Positions 47,106-55,870 of a stretch of DNA of 64,000 nt are shown here, piece by piece; position 1 is the first letter of the stretch, and the number at the start of each line of letters is the position of its first letter. Source of the stretch: Sinohyriopsis cumingii (Eukaryota; Mollusca; Bivalvia; Unionida; Unionidae); NCBI GenBank assembly GCA_028554795.2, contig CM068828.1, positions 14,746,814 to 14,810,813 on the forward strand. The letters run 5' to 3'. Both the position numbers and the translations under genes were made by a program. The notes beneath the pieces are model-generated. The model saw only the letters and a program-made list of their open reading frames with translations, did not search any database and was not told the origin of the DNA.

Positions 47106-47594
47106 ATGATCATACACTACAACCACGATAAACCAGTACTCGTCTACGTGGTAAACTCGCGATTGCCTGTTTACCGCGCGTACTATGGAGATGGTCTCGG
47201 TAGCACCATTGCGGGGTTATTTACAAGAATGGCTCCAAAAGTAGCGCCGTTAGCCAAACAATTAGGAATGAAGGCTATTGATGTTATTCGTGATAAGGGT
47301 ATTAGTGCCATTGGAGATGTTGCCGGAAGGGCGTTTTCTGCCGCACGAGACAAACTAATGTCGTTGGTGAAATCCAAGAGATTTTCAAAAAGAAAACAGA
47401 TGCCATCAACGACAGTGATGCCTGCAAATGTCAGTAAAGTAATAAATAACGCCGTGGAAGAAAAACTAGAGTCGTTGGCGACGACTCAGTCGTTGGCGAC
47501 TTCGCCATCCGCCGATGCGGCAACCAACGCGCTCATGAACGCGATAGCGGGGAGTGGTTTAAATTCAAAGAATTTACGACGAAAACGACGTTGA
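47106..47594 (+). CDS. pVI-like minor virion protein, 162 aa
   Basis: An N-terminal part with YYGDGLGSTIAGLFTRM followed by an amphipathic, Ala/Lys-rich segment and a very basic C-terminus (LRRKRR). The arrangement resembles adenovirus pVI and related membrane-active minor capsid proteins. An IAGS-G sequence near residues 148-152 fits the adenain cleavage rule (M/I/L)xGx-G. It sits between the 314-residue protein and the major capsid gene. A remnant exists in P1. Confidence 0.7.
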   Translation: MIIHYNHDKPVLVYVVNSRLPVYRAYYGDGLGSTIAGLFTRMAPKVAPLAKQLGMKAIDVIRDKGISAIGDVAGRAFSAARDKLMSLVKSKRFSKRKQMPSTTVMPANVSKVINNAVEEKLESLATTQSLATSPSADAATNALMNAIAGSGLNSKNLRRKRR

Positions 47595-47618
47595 TGGATT
47601 TCAATTGAAAACATCAAC

Positions 47619-49061
47619 ATGATAAATAATAGAATGTTTGCGCGAACCGCTGATCCCGCGTTTGATATGGACGCCCCAGTGCGCAGGGATGATTCTGTCC
47701 GTGATTATCAATATTATTCTTATTATGCAGCGCAACCCGACCTACGATCGCGAATTGAACTTCAAGTCCAAGATACCAGTAAATATTTTTTGCCGTGTGA
47801 AGCGTTTATCGAAATCGAGGGAGAACTCGTGACAAATGCCGCCGATAATGCACCATACGCAGATGACCATCGTGTTCGAGTTGGCTTCGTCAACAACGGT
47901 ATCATGGCGTTATTTGAGAGCGCCAGATATCTTATTGACGGGCGAGAAATTGAATCAATAGAACGCGAGGTTGATGTTGCAACAACGATAATTGGGTTGG
48001 CGAGATACTCGGATGATTATACAAGATCGGCGGGCCCATCTATGATGTTTTCGAAGGACACCACCAATAACGCTGACCATCTTCAGTACGTTAACGTGCT
48101 GGCGGAAAGAGATACCGCAGTTGACCCACAGGCTGAAGCAGCCAATCCAGACCGCAGAGCAAGACCAGGCGCTAATTTCAATATTATAAAAAGCACAAAC
48201 AATGATTACAATCTAGGATTCGCAGCACGAGTAGGAATGTTGCAAGGACCACGCCGACAGTTTTCATGCGCGATTCCACTCCATCACATATTTGGATTCT
48301 GCAGAAATGTCAGAAAAGTTGTCTATGGGGCTAAGCATACAATCGCGCTGACGCGAAGGGGCGATGATAACAATGCAATATGGCGTGCTGCTGGCGTCGC
48401 TGCCGGTAAAGTCGTTTTAACTAAAATGGCATTGTGGATGCCGGTGCTGACTCCATCAGTTACCACGGAAGCACGATTGTTAGCATTTATGGAACAGGGA
48501 GGGAAATCGTTGTTGAGTTGGCTAGCGGTAACAACTGATGCTAAAGAGGATAACGTCGCCGATACGTTTACATGGCACCTGGCGTCAAAACAGGGTGTTT
48601 CAGCCCCGCGTCATATATTCATAGCGCTGCAGAATAGGGAACGATTGGGTAGTCAAGAACGCAGCCATATGATATTTGATCAATTAGGAGTCAGGGATGT
48701 TTCGCTGAGAATAAACGGACAACAGGAACCATCCGAGGATATACAGCTTAATTACGGCGACAACCATATCGCACGTGTGTATCATCGATTGCTGTCGTAT
48801 ATGGGTCGTGATCAAAACGTCGACACTGGTTTGCAAATATCACAACTTGATTTTAAAAACCTGTATCCGATTTATTATTTTTCGCTGGAACATCTTGATT
48901 TAACGAGACAATCCGTCGTTGATATACACTTCCGAGCTCGTATAGCCCCGGGTGGTGTTAATTATAGAGCGGTTGCTGTCATTCTCAGCGATAAATCAAT
49001 GCTGCTAGAAGGCGTTGGTGGACGAATGAGAATCGTTGATGCGCCAGTGGAAAACATGTAA
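47619..49061 (+). CDS. Major capsid protein (double jelly-roll), 480 aa
   Basis: Hexon-like shell protein. Features are an N-terminal arm, FIEIEGEL, a NNGIMALFESARYLIDGREIES strand/loop typical of double-jelly-roll capsids, a middle IPLHHIFGFCRNVRKVVYGAKHTIAL segment at the domain boundary, and the C-terminal strand cluster RINGQQEPSEDIQLNY to VILSDKSMLLEG. The length is in the range of adintovirus/Polinton capsid proteins. The C-terminal half is nearly identical to P3 and recognisable in P1. It is preceded by AATTGAAAAC. Confidence 0.92.
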   Translation: MINNRMFARTADPAFDMDAPVRRDDSVRDYQYYSYYAAQPDLRSRIELQVQDTSKYFLPCEAFIEIEGELVTNAADNAPYADDHRVRVGFVNNGIMALFESARYLIDGREIESIEREVDVATTIIGLARYSDDYTRSAGPSMMFSKDTTNNADHLQYVNVLAERDTAVDPQAEAANPDRRARPGANFNIIKSTNNDYNLGFAARVGMLQGPRRQFSCAIPLHHIFGFCRNVRKVVYGAKHTIALTRRGDDNNAIWRAAGVAAGKVVLTKMALWMPVLTPSVTTEARLLAFMEQGGKSLLSWLAVTTDAKEDNVADTFTWHLASKQGVSAPRHIFIALQNRERLGSQERSHMIFDQLGVRDVSLRINGQQEPSEDIQLNYGDNHIARVYHRLLSYMGRDQNVDTGLQISQLDFKNLYPIYYFSLEHLDLTRQSVVDIHFRARIAPGGVNYRAVAVILSDKSMLLEGVGGRMRIVDAPVENM

Positions 49062-49089
49062 TTGAAAGCACAAAACGCGTTTACAATAA
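49060..49089 (+). promoter_or_regulatory. Late-gene leader motif before the pX-like gene
   Basis: AATTGAAAGCACAAAACGCG then TTTACAATAA directly before the ATG, starting at the stop codon of the capsid gene. The same two blocks occur before the P3 pX-like gene. Confidence 0.55.
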
Positions 49090-49566
49090 ATGTCGTATAG
49101 TGTCGTCAGTGTAGAGTTGACTGATGGTCAAGTCAAGAAATTACGATCAAAGTCGGCTAAACAATGCGGAACCACAATAACGCTGAAGCCGTCACAGATG
49201 GCAGGTGGTAATCATAAGATATCGTTGACGGCGCGTCAAATAAAACATTTCAATGATGCGATGAAGAATAAAAAGGGTGTTCAAATAGATTTTTCAGCCG
49301 CAGCAATTAAAAACATGGAAAGGACCGGTGGGATATTTCCACTGTTAGCTGCGATTCCAGCGTTGATTGCCGCGGCCGCACCAGCAGTGGCTAAGGCGGC
49401 GGCGTTGGGGGCCGTTGGTACTGCGGCGGGGATGGCATTGAAGAAGGCAACCGGGAAAGGCTACAAAAAAAAACGACCCGTGGCCGGAAAGGGTCTAAGA
49501 CTACCGGGGACCCCGTATTCATGGTATTCGGGAAAGGGTCTAAGACTACCAGGAACCGTTTATTGA
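49090..49566 (+). CDS. pX-like hydrophobic virion protein, 158 aa
   Basis: N-terminal MSYSVVSVELTDGQVKKL, then a possible adenain cleavage site MAGG-N (residues about 52-56), then a hydrophobic Ala-rich helix (GGIFPLLAAIPALIAAAAP) and a Gly/Lys-rich basic tail with a duplicated GKGLRLPGT motif. Proteins of this type are common next to the protease in Polintons and adintoviruses, and are thought to be membrane-active or DNA-binding like adenovirus pX. The leader AATTGAAAGC...TTTACAATAAATG is shared with the P3 homologue. Confidence 0.88.
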   Translation: MSYSVVSVELTDGQVKKLRSKSAKQCGTTITLKPSQMAGGNHKISLTARQIKHFNDAMKNKKGVQIDFSAAAIKNMERTGGIFPLLAAIPALIAAAAPAVAKAAALGAVGTAAGMALKKATGKGYKKKRPVAGKGLRLPGTPYSWYSGKGLRLPGTVY

Positions 49567-49586
49567 CTCGGGAGTCAATGACTCCC

Positions 49587-50045
49587 ATGTCTAATTTTGA
49601 TTTAATAGGCGCCGCAAACGCGCTAGCGATAAAAAACTTCAGAGGTGTTTTTATGAGGGATCAATTACCGGCGGCCCCAAGGAATACTGAAACAGGCATA
49701 ATTAACCTCGATGGGTCCTCCGGAGCGGGAACTCATTGGGTTGCGTACGCGATTGATCCGCGTGCAATCGTCTATTTTGATTCATACGGGTTAGCCCCGC
49801 CGAAAGAGTTCATGCGGTATATCCGGGCGTGTTCAGCCCGGGCGTGTTCAGCCCGGGTTTTTTATTCCACGCTGCCAACACAGCGATTAAGCGACCCACC
49901 GATATGTGGCCGTGAGGTATTGAACGTACTCGCGGCGATTTCATCATCGCGGAAACCACCTCATGTGGTTGTAAACGAATACACTAGTGGGGTTGTAGAA
50001 GCTCAACGGATTTTAGAGAATAACATTTACAATAATAATGATTGA
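49587..50045 (+). CDS. Adenain-like maturation cysteine protease, 152 aa
   Basis: Catalytic His50 (GTHWVAY), Asp65 (YFDSYG), oxyanion Gln99 (LPTQ) and Cys107 (PPICGRE) are in the adenovirus protease order. It processes virion precursors. Upstream ATGs at 49521 and 49578 are in frame, but conservation with P3 begins at MSNFDL. It carries a 15-bp tandem duplication (49824-49853, ACSAR twice) absent from P3. Its stop overlaps the next gene's start by 8 bp. Confidence 0.92.
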   Translation: MSNFDLIGAANALAIKNFRGVFMRDQLPAAPRNTETGIINLDGSSGAGTHWVAYAIDPRAIVYFDSYGLAPPKEFMRYIRACSARACSARVFYSTLPTQRLSDPPICGREVLNVLAAISSSRKPPHVVVNEYTSGVVEAQRILENNIYNNND

Positions 50046-51561
50046 TATCTGGGGGCGACCGGTTTCGGCGCTGAAACAATCCGCGGAAACGACCGCCGCC
50101 GACATAAAAAAACTAATTGAGGATGAAATCGCTGATGTGTTGAACTTAACCAGTGTTGACCCAGATGAAATAGTTGTATTTCAAGACCGCCAGGGTAAAT
50201 TGAAATCCAGTAATGTGTCGCTGGATGACGTTTTAATACGACAGCGTGATACCGCCGAGGACACTATCGCGCTGTATACCAGCGACGGACGACTCAAACC
50301 GGGTGAATCCATCTTGACGATAAATGGAAAAATAGGTACACTTGGCGACAATTATATAACCATGTCAAATTCGTTAAAGGGTTTACGTAGTGAAATTAAA
50401 TTATATGAAGAACGGATCGTGTTGACGCTAACGCATTTCGACAATGTGTCGCACATCGTCGATAGTTTTTTTCGGGGACCCCCGACGGCAGACGAACCAA
50501 ATCTTGTAATAATAAAAAATGCTATTTCGGAACTTACGGCGATGTCGGCCAATTTACCCCCGTTGCGAAAAAATGTTAACAGGATCGATGACAACTTTGA
50601 TAAATTCTTTGGTAAAAAAAATACCAAGCCGGATGAGATTACAATAACTATAAATGATATCACTGCGTATGGACAGGAAATAAAAACAATCAAAACTGAT
50701 GTTGCAACAAACAAAAGGAGTGTAGACGCGCATGAACGGGAAATAGAAATAATCGGCGCTAATGTTGCAACGATCATAAATAATGTAGACTCGCATGGAC
50801 GGGAAATAGAAATAATCAAAACTGATGTTACGACGATCATAAATAATATGGACGCGCATACACAGGAAATAGGAATAATCAAAACTGATATTGAAGCGAA
50901 CAAAAAGAGTGCGGACGCGCATACACAGGAAATAGGAACAATCAAAACTGATATTGAAGCGAACAAAAAAAATGTAGACGCGTATTGGCGGGGAATAGGA
51001 TTAATTAAAACTGATGTTGCAGCGAACAAAAAAGGCATAGACGTGCATACATATGAAATAGAAACAATCAAACTTGATGTTGCAGCGAACAAAAAAAGTA
51101 TAACCGAGAATACACGGGAAATAGAAACAATCAAAACTAATGTTGCAGCGAACAAAAAAGATGTGGACACGCATATACAGGAAATAGGAACGATTAAAAC
51201 TGATGTTGAAGCGATTAAAGACGGACTACCGAGAGTAGCAGAGCAATTCGAAAAAATAAAAATCCCTCATGAGAACATCATCAACACAGTATACACAATT
51301 CGGCATGGATCATTCGATTGGACTCCTACACAGAATACAGTAAATATCACCGCAACTGTTAAGGGTATTTATCGACTGACACTGGTTTCAATGATGCAGT
51401 TTAATATATTATCGTCGAGTTCATCCGGGTTTAACAATACAATATCAACAATTATAGACAAGAACGCAACTGAAAAGTTTACAATTTATGCCGCTGATAG
51501 AAATCTAGCCGGGGCAAACATTACATGGTATGTGGAATTTGTAGCGAATCTAAGTAATTAA
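50038..51561 (+). CDS. Fibre-like attachment protein, 507 aa
   Basis: The N-terminus MIDIWGRPVSALKQ is followed by a globular region and a shaft of nine repeats of 21 residues (63 bp; pattern IKTDVxANKKxVDAHxxEI, 50680-51240), which predicts a coiled-coil trimer. The C-terminal head of about 100 residues (VYTIRHGSFDWTPTQ... to WYVEFVANLSN) is beta-rich, resembling TNF/C1q-like or fibre knobs. By position (after the protease) and layout it is likely the vertex fibre that contacts the host cell. P3 has the same head but only four shaft repeats. Confidence 0.82.
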   Translation: MIDIWGRPVSALKQSAETTAADIKKLIEDEIADVLNLTSVDPDEIVVFQDRQGKLKSSNVSLDDVLIRQRDTAEDTIALYTSDGRLKPGESILTINGKIGTLGDNYITMSNSLKGLRSEIKLYEERIVLTLTHFDNVSHIVDSFFRGPPTADEPNLVIIKNAISELTAMSANLPPLRKNVNRIDDNFDKFFGKKNTKPDEITITINDITAYGQEIKTIKTDVATNKRSVDAHEREIEIIGANVATIINNVDSHGREIEIIKTDVTTIINNMDAHTQEIGIIKTDIEANKKSADAHTQEIGTIKTDIEANKKNVDAYWRGIGLIKTDVAANKKGIDVHTYEIETIKLDVAANKKSITENTREIETIKTNVAANKKDVDTHIQEIGTIKTDVEAIKDGLPRVAEQFEKIKIPHENIINTVYTIRHGSFDWTPTQNTVNITATVKGIYRLTLVSMMQFNILSSSSSGFNNTISTIIDKNATEKFTIYAADRNLAGANITWYVEFVANLSN

Positions 51562-51586
51562 AAACACTAGCTCTTTTAAAATAAAA
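51560..51586 (+). promoter_or_regulatory. Late-gene leader motif before the membrane-protein gene
   Basis: AATTAAAAACACTAG then TTTTAAAATAAAA before the ATG. Confidence 0.5.
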
Positions 51587-52123
51587 ATGACCACCAAGGA
51601 AGTTGAATCAGAGGTATCACCGACGTCACATCAATATCGATTCGATACCGCAAAAGAATTCTCCGCGAACTTGAAAACGCTTTCCGAACAATACCGTGTA
51701 AAAATAAAAAAATACCGTCGTAAAATAACCGCCATCGACGCGGTCGTGTACTCGGTGTCGGGTATAGTAGCTGGCGCCGGTGTTATTTTATCCACGGTGA
51801 CCACGATAACCCCGATCGCTGTTCCAATCGCTGTCTCCGCAATGACAACAGTTGCTGGAGTTGCCAACGCAATCACTAGGAAGATATCATCGTGTTTTCA
51901 GAAAAAACTCAACGAGTATACAGTAAAACATCAAATAGTATCCGACGCGTACTCGAAATTATCCGGGTTGATCTCGTTATCGATTGATAATTTGTTCGTA
52001 TCCGATGTTGAATTCTCCACGATGGTCCAGTTGTATAGCTCCGCGATGTCAAAAATCGAGGATTTTCAACTGGAAGCCGGAACCACCTGGTTGTTGAAAT
52101 TAGACACTAAAGACAACGAATAA
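51587..52123 (+). CDS. Two-helix membrane protein (SLATT-like), 178 aa
   Basis: A basic coiled N-terminus (YRVKIKKYRRKI) is followed by two hydrophobic helices (VYSVSGIVAGAGVILSTV and ITPIAVPIAVSAMTTVAGVANAI) and a helical tail. This topology is like SLATT/holin-type pore proteins, but no catalytic or family signature is certain. Homologues are at 60631-61203 (P3) and 25950-26400 (P1), always beside the fibre or TIR. The leader contains AATTAAAAACACTAG. It could be a virion membrane protein or a lysis protein. Confidence 0.7.
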   Translation: MTTKEVESEVSPTSHQYRFDTAKEFSANLKTLSEQYRVKIKKYRRKITAIDAVVYSVSGIVAGAGVILSTVTTITPIAVPIAVSAMTTVAGVANAITRKISSCFQKKLNEYTVKHQIVSDAYSKLSGLISLSIDNLFVSDVEFSTMVQLYSSAMSKIEDFQLEAGTTWLLKLDTKDNE

Positions 52124-52128
52124 TAATA

Positions 52129-52980
52129 ATGTCGCTGAACCCCGAAGGGTCTCAATTACTTCAGCGGATCGCGGAGAACACCACTCCGGTACAAACAAGT
52201 ATGATATCGATAACATCAACGAAACCCGAATTCAGTGTGAACTTCCCATCACCGGTTCCAGTAAAGGAAATAGCGCTGGCAAAATTGCGAGTATATCACA
52301 GTTGGCCTAATATCCGAGCGGACGCATTTAACGGACAACAACCTAATAACTCGCTGGTTTTTGCACGGACAAATAAACCCGATGGGACCCCAAACTGGGA
52401 GGAGGTTACAATACCAACTGGGTCATACCAAATAGAGCAAATCAATAAAGAATTTCAACGCAGGATAAAATCGATCACAGGAAAGGAATCAAAAATCGCT
52501 ATTACGGTTCATGAACCGACGTTATCGTCGACGATTGAAATAAGCACACCGGGGTATATGGTTGATATTTATAACAGTTCAATAAGAACCATACTAGGAT
52601 GGCCTGAGAATCCACCCGCGGACACCCCCCCATCAACTATCCTCAGACACGATAACGGAGATGGTGGTAGGCATATTGCTCCATACAACGTAAATATCGC
52701 ATCAGTGATAGCGATCAATCTAGTGTGTGATGTTATCGAAGGGAGTTATCAGGTGGATACCAAGCAATCAAATCAAGCTCAACAGGGGTATATCCTTTAT
52801 TCGTTTTCACCAACAGCCCCTCCGGGATTTTTAATCGTTGAGAGTCCGATTAATCCGGTCTATATGCGATGCCATGATCGGTTTTTAACGAGAATTAATT
52901 TTAGAATTACCGATCAGTCAAATAACCTAATTGATCTGCAAGAGGAGGAGTTAGTGATCACTCTGTTTGTAAAATCATAG
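52129..52980 (+). CDS. Penton-like (single jelly-roll) capsid protein, 283 aa
   Basis: Starts MSLNPEGSQLLQRIAENTTPVQ, then SITSTKPEFSVNFPSPVPVKEIAL and a strand-rich body ending with PVYMRCHDRFLTRINFRITDQ and LVITLFVKS. The homologues in P3 (440 aa) and P1 (remnant) mark it as a core structural gene; a length near 280 fits the Polinton penton. The ATG is 5 bp after the previous stop. The TAG stop lies partly in the TIR: its AG is the first AG of AGCAGCAG at 52979. Confidence 0.85.
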   Translation: MSLNPEGSQLLQRIAENTTPVQTSMISITSTKPEFSVNFPSPVPVKEIALAKLRVYHSWPNIRADAFNGQQPNNSLVFARTNKPDGTPNWEEVTIPTGSYQIEQINKEFQRRIKSITGKESKIAITVHEPTLSSTIEISTPGYMVDIYNSSIRTILGWPENPPADTPPSTILRHDNGDGGRHIAPYNVNIASVIAINLVCDVIEGSYQVDTKQSNQAQQGYILYSFSPTAPPGFLIVESPINPVYMRCHDRFLTRINFRITDQSNNLIDLQEEELVITLFVKS

Positions 52981-53219
52981 CAGCAGGGGGGGGGGCGATG
53001 ACATCGACGCGGTCGTCGATGTGCTTACCGGACGCTGACGACGCTGGGGATCGGCGCGCAGAAGGTGTTAATTAAACCAAATGACGACGCGACGATCCCC
53101 CAACGACGTCGTCGTTTTTTTTTTACCAGGCGCTGACGACACTAGATCGTTGAGTTGCAGAAAGTAATAATTAAGCAAAATAACGATTGGACAAAATGTC
53201 CGATTCGCCCCCTCTGCTG
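52979..53219 (-). repeat. Right TIR of Polinton P2
   Basis: Reverse complement of 38825-39063, with small differences such as a longer G run at 52986-52995. It ends CCCCCTCTGCTG before the candidate duplication CTATTA. Confidence 0.95.
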
Positions 53220-53225
53220 CTATTA
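53220..53225. repeat. Candidate 6-bp target-site duplication of P2 (right), CTATTA
   Basis: Matches 38819-38824. Its first two bases could instead be the last two of the TIR. Confidence 0.65.
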
Positions 53226-54480
53226 TATTTGTTTTTAAATTCCATACATTGATTCTACATGTTCTGATTAGTTCTGGTTTGGAGCTATAACATTTCCTTA
53301 TATTAGTTGTGTAACTCAGTGAGCATCATTCTGTTAAATCCATTGTTAGACTTGATGCGCACGAGTTAGGTGTCAGATTCGTTCATCATTCACTTACATT
53401 ATAAATAAACATCTCATTCACTCAGTTGTTTTCAGTGTCAACGCTAGAATCTAATCCTATCTCGTATCATCCTGTTACACTTGACGAAGAAAAAAAATCA
53501 TCTTGTGATTCATTGATAAGAAAACAATTTTATGGAAAGATTTGCCCGGAGGATTTACATGAGTATTTCTTTGAACTATCTCAAAGGAAACAACTGAGTA
53601 TTGGATGTGTGGACGAATGCTGAAATTCTATACGCGTCTGGCGTGCCGAACCTATCAGTCAGAATGAAAATTACAAACCGGTAACGGAACACAACCTTCG
53701 AGGCCTGAGGCCAAGTCTATATTTATTTGTTATTATAAGTCGTTCAAAATCCTTTGAATAGGCATTCCGGATAGCAACATTTGAAAGAACACGACCAATG
53801 TCATGGAAACGCTGAAATTGTAGTACAATTTTGACTACATTTCCAACTGAAATCACATTCTTCTTAATGCACTGAATTGACCCAATAAATCCAGTCTATC
53901 ATAAGCAGAATAGCAGAATTGTTTTATTAACAAAACAACAAAATCCACCCATTCCAGACCAACTGCCAATTTTTTTCAAAGCGCATTTATTCAAAATATA
54001 ACTTTAAATTTCATGTGTAAGTAGGCCGAAATGAGACTATTTTATTAAACTGTCGAGCGCGCAGGTCGGTGTTGTGAGCGCATTAATATTGTTACTGTGT
54101 ATTGATGAATCTACGGTTGTGTACTTATTTTGAAATACAGCATAAATTCGTTTACTTTGTTTATTATAGTATATCCCTCTTTTGTTAAGCCTTGTGTAGG
54201 AAAACGAAATGGGTATATAATAAAAAGGTTACTTCGTTAGTATGTCAAAATATGAACTCGGTTTGTTGTATGGGGAAAATATGAAATCCCAAAGGCCGTG
54301 TAGTATTACTCAGAAAAAGTCTTTAATATTGTCCCATACAAATGCATAACTATAGATATTTTAATCCTTTACATAAGATTTCCATTTACGCTTACTGGGT
54401 TATTATAATCTTTTAACTAAAATAAAATAAATAATTATACTAAACTAGGAGCTGTAAAATTTCAGGTATGTGGATTACAA
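53226..54480. other. Intergenic, no gene recognised
   Basis: AT-rich. A 65-codon frame at 53426-53623 (Ser/Glu/Lys-rich) has no recognised domain. Confidence 0.5.
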
Positions 54481-54539
54481 TAGATGGATAGACAGACGAA
54501 TGCATGTATGGGATATAGGATAGATAGATAACAGGATGG

Positions 54540-55870
54540 TGAAGAACGATGGCGATAGAGGCATCCGTCAAAATTCGTTGACCGACCACTCAAGAGCGGT
54601 TTTCTTTCAAATATTAGACTTGCCTATATAAATATCATCTGTAGAGGTTTCTTTTCCCAGTTATACAATCATAACTTGCGTTTTGCATCCTCAACAAAAT
54701 GCATTTTGTTTGTTCTCAATCTGCCTTACACCCTTTATGTACGAAATACACCTGAAAATATATCTAGTAAGGCTGATATTTTCTTGAATATGCGAAAAGA
54801 AACTAATGACCCACTCATAATGTTCTAAATTCAGAGTTCTATGAATTTTTGTATCGATAATATTTTAAGGGCCAAAAGAAATGTCAATCAGAAGCAAACT
54901 TTATTGGGAAATTATAACAACTACTTCAAACTTCGCACACTTTTCTGAAGATTAAGATGGGATACCTAATATTTGCTCTAAGGTTTAACAATTTTCTTCA
55001 AACCTGAACATTTAAAAGTTTCTCTAGTTTGATCCTCAAATTCAGATTTTTGAAATATATCTTGCTTAATTCTTTGAAACAGCTAGATTACATTCAAGTG
55101 CTTTGTTTCAAAGTAGTGCAGTCGTGTTCATTTTTTGAGGAATAGTACTGAATCCACTTAGAGGCCTTTATGAAGTCATTTTGGACGGATAAATATAATC
55201 CCAGTATCAACATTTACAGGTCAACGACTTAATTTTATGCCATTCATTATCTACAAATGACTTGAAATTGGAGCTTCATTTTATCGTGCCTTTTATGTTA
55301 TTTACGATAGTGTATATCGTAAATAGCATAAAAGGCACGATAAAATGAAGCCTCAATTTCATGTATATATTTGAAGAATTTTAGTGAAATCCGCTGCTTG
55401 AACTAGGTTTGTTTTAAAACCTTTTTGTGTCCCTTTAGTCTCGGATTTATTAATTTAAATTGATATGTGCATGTTAATTATCGCACAAGTATAATGTTGG
55501 TCTTCTAAAATTAAGGTCAGCAAACTGTCGTTTTGATTTCTTTTCGACTGTATTATATATGGATGTTACAATTGTGGTATAAATGAAAGGTTTTATTTCT
55601 AAGTAGGGTTGTGTAAATTGTTTGTTATACTTACAGGATAACCTCCTTTCAAGATTCCAAATGTCATCGTCCCTAGGCAAATGTTGGACACCTGCAGTCC
55701 TGATTGCCAAGATAATTGTAGCAGATTTAGCCATTTGATGCCATGTTTGCCACTTACGAACCCTAATCTACTGTATTACGAGTATCAAGTAATTGGGTCC
55801 AGGCGTGGATATGCTACGTGAATAGGCAAGCGTGAAATATGATGCAATCATATGTGTGCTTGACACAACT
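54540..55870 (-). pseudogene. Decayed duplicate of AKR exon 1 and intron 1 flank
   Basis: Exon 1 copy at about 55630-55742 (minus). It retains the ATG (MASNG), the YNYL, NICL and TMTFGIL coding landmarks and the GTAAGT donor, but has an in-frame TAA at codon 6 and a 1-bp deletion after YNYLG. Flanking sequence matches 14815-16100. No further AKR exons were seen between P1 and here, so only part of the gene was duplicated or the rest is lost. Confidence 0.85.
55264..55360. repeat. 46-bp perfect-type hairpin (inverted repeat)
   Basis: Arms 55264-55309 and 55315-55360 pair with 3 mismatches around a 5-nt loop. The corresponding place in the paralogous segment (about 15525) lacks the hairpin, so it was inserted or formed after the duplication. 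Confidence 0.9.

Larger units (their letters stand above)
38825..53219. mobile_element. Polinton/Maverick P2, apparently complete (14.4 kb)
   Basis: Long TIRs, a candidate 6-bp target duplication and a full set of open genes: packaging ATPase, zinc ribbon plus PLA2, DDE integrase, polymerase-helicase-HNH, Cys-rich protein, homing endonuclease, two assembly or unknown proteins, pVI-like, major capsid, pX-like, protease, fibre-like, membrane protein and penton-like. No disabling mutation was seen in the large genes, which suggests recent insertion and possible activity. Gene blocks: ATPase (-); ribbon to integrase (+); polymerase (-); late genes (+). Confidence 0.95.

Noticed and set aside
50352-51170. 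272-codon minus-strand frame opposite the fibre gene
   Set aside because: Mirror of the 63-bp shaft repeats. It is hydrophobic and low complexity, with no homologue and conserved coding on the plus strand.
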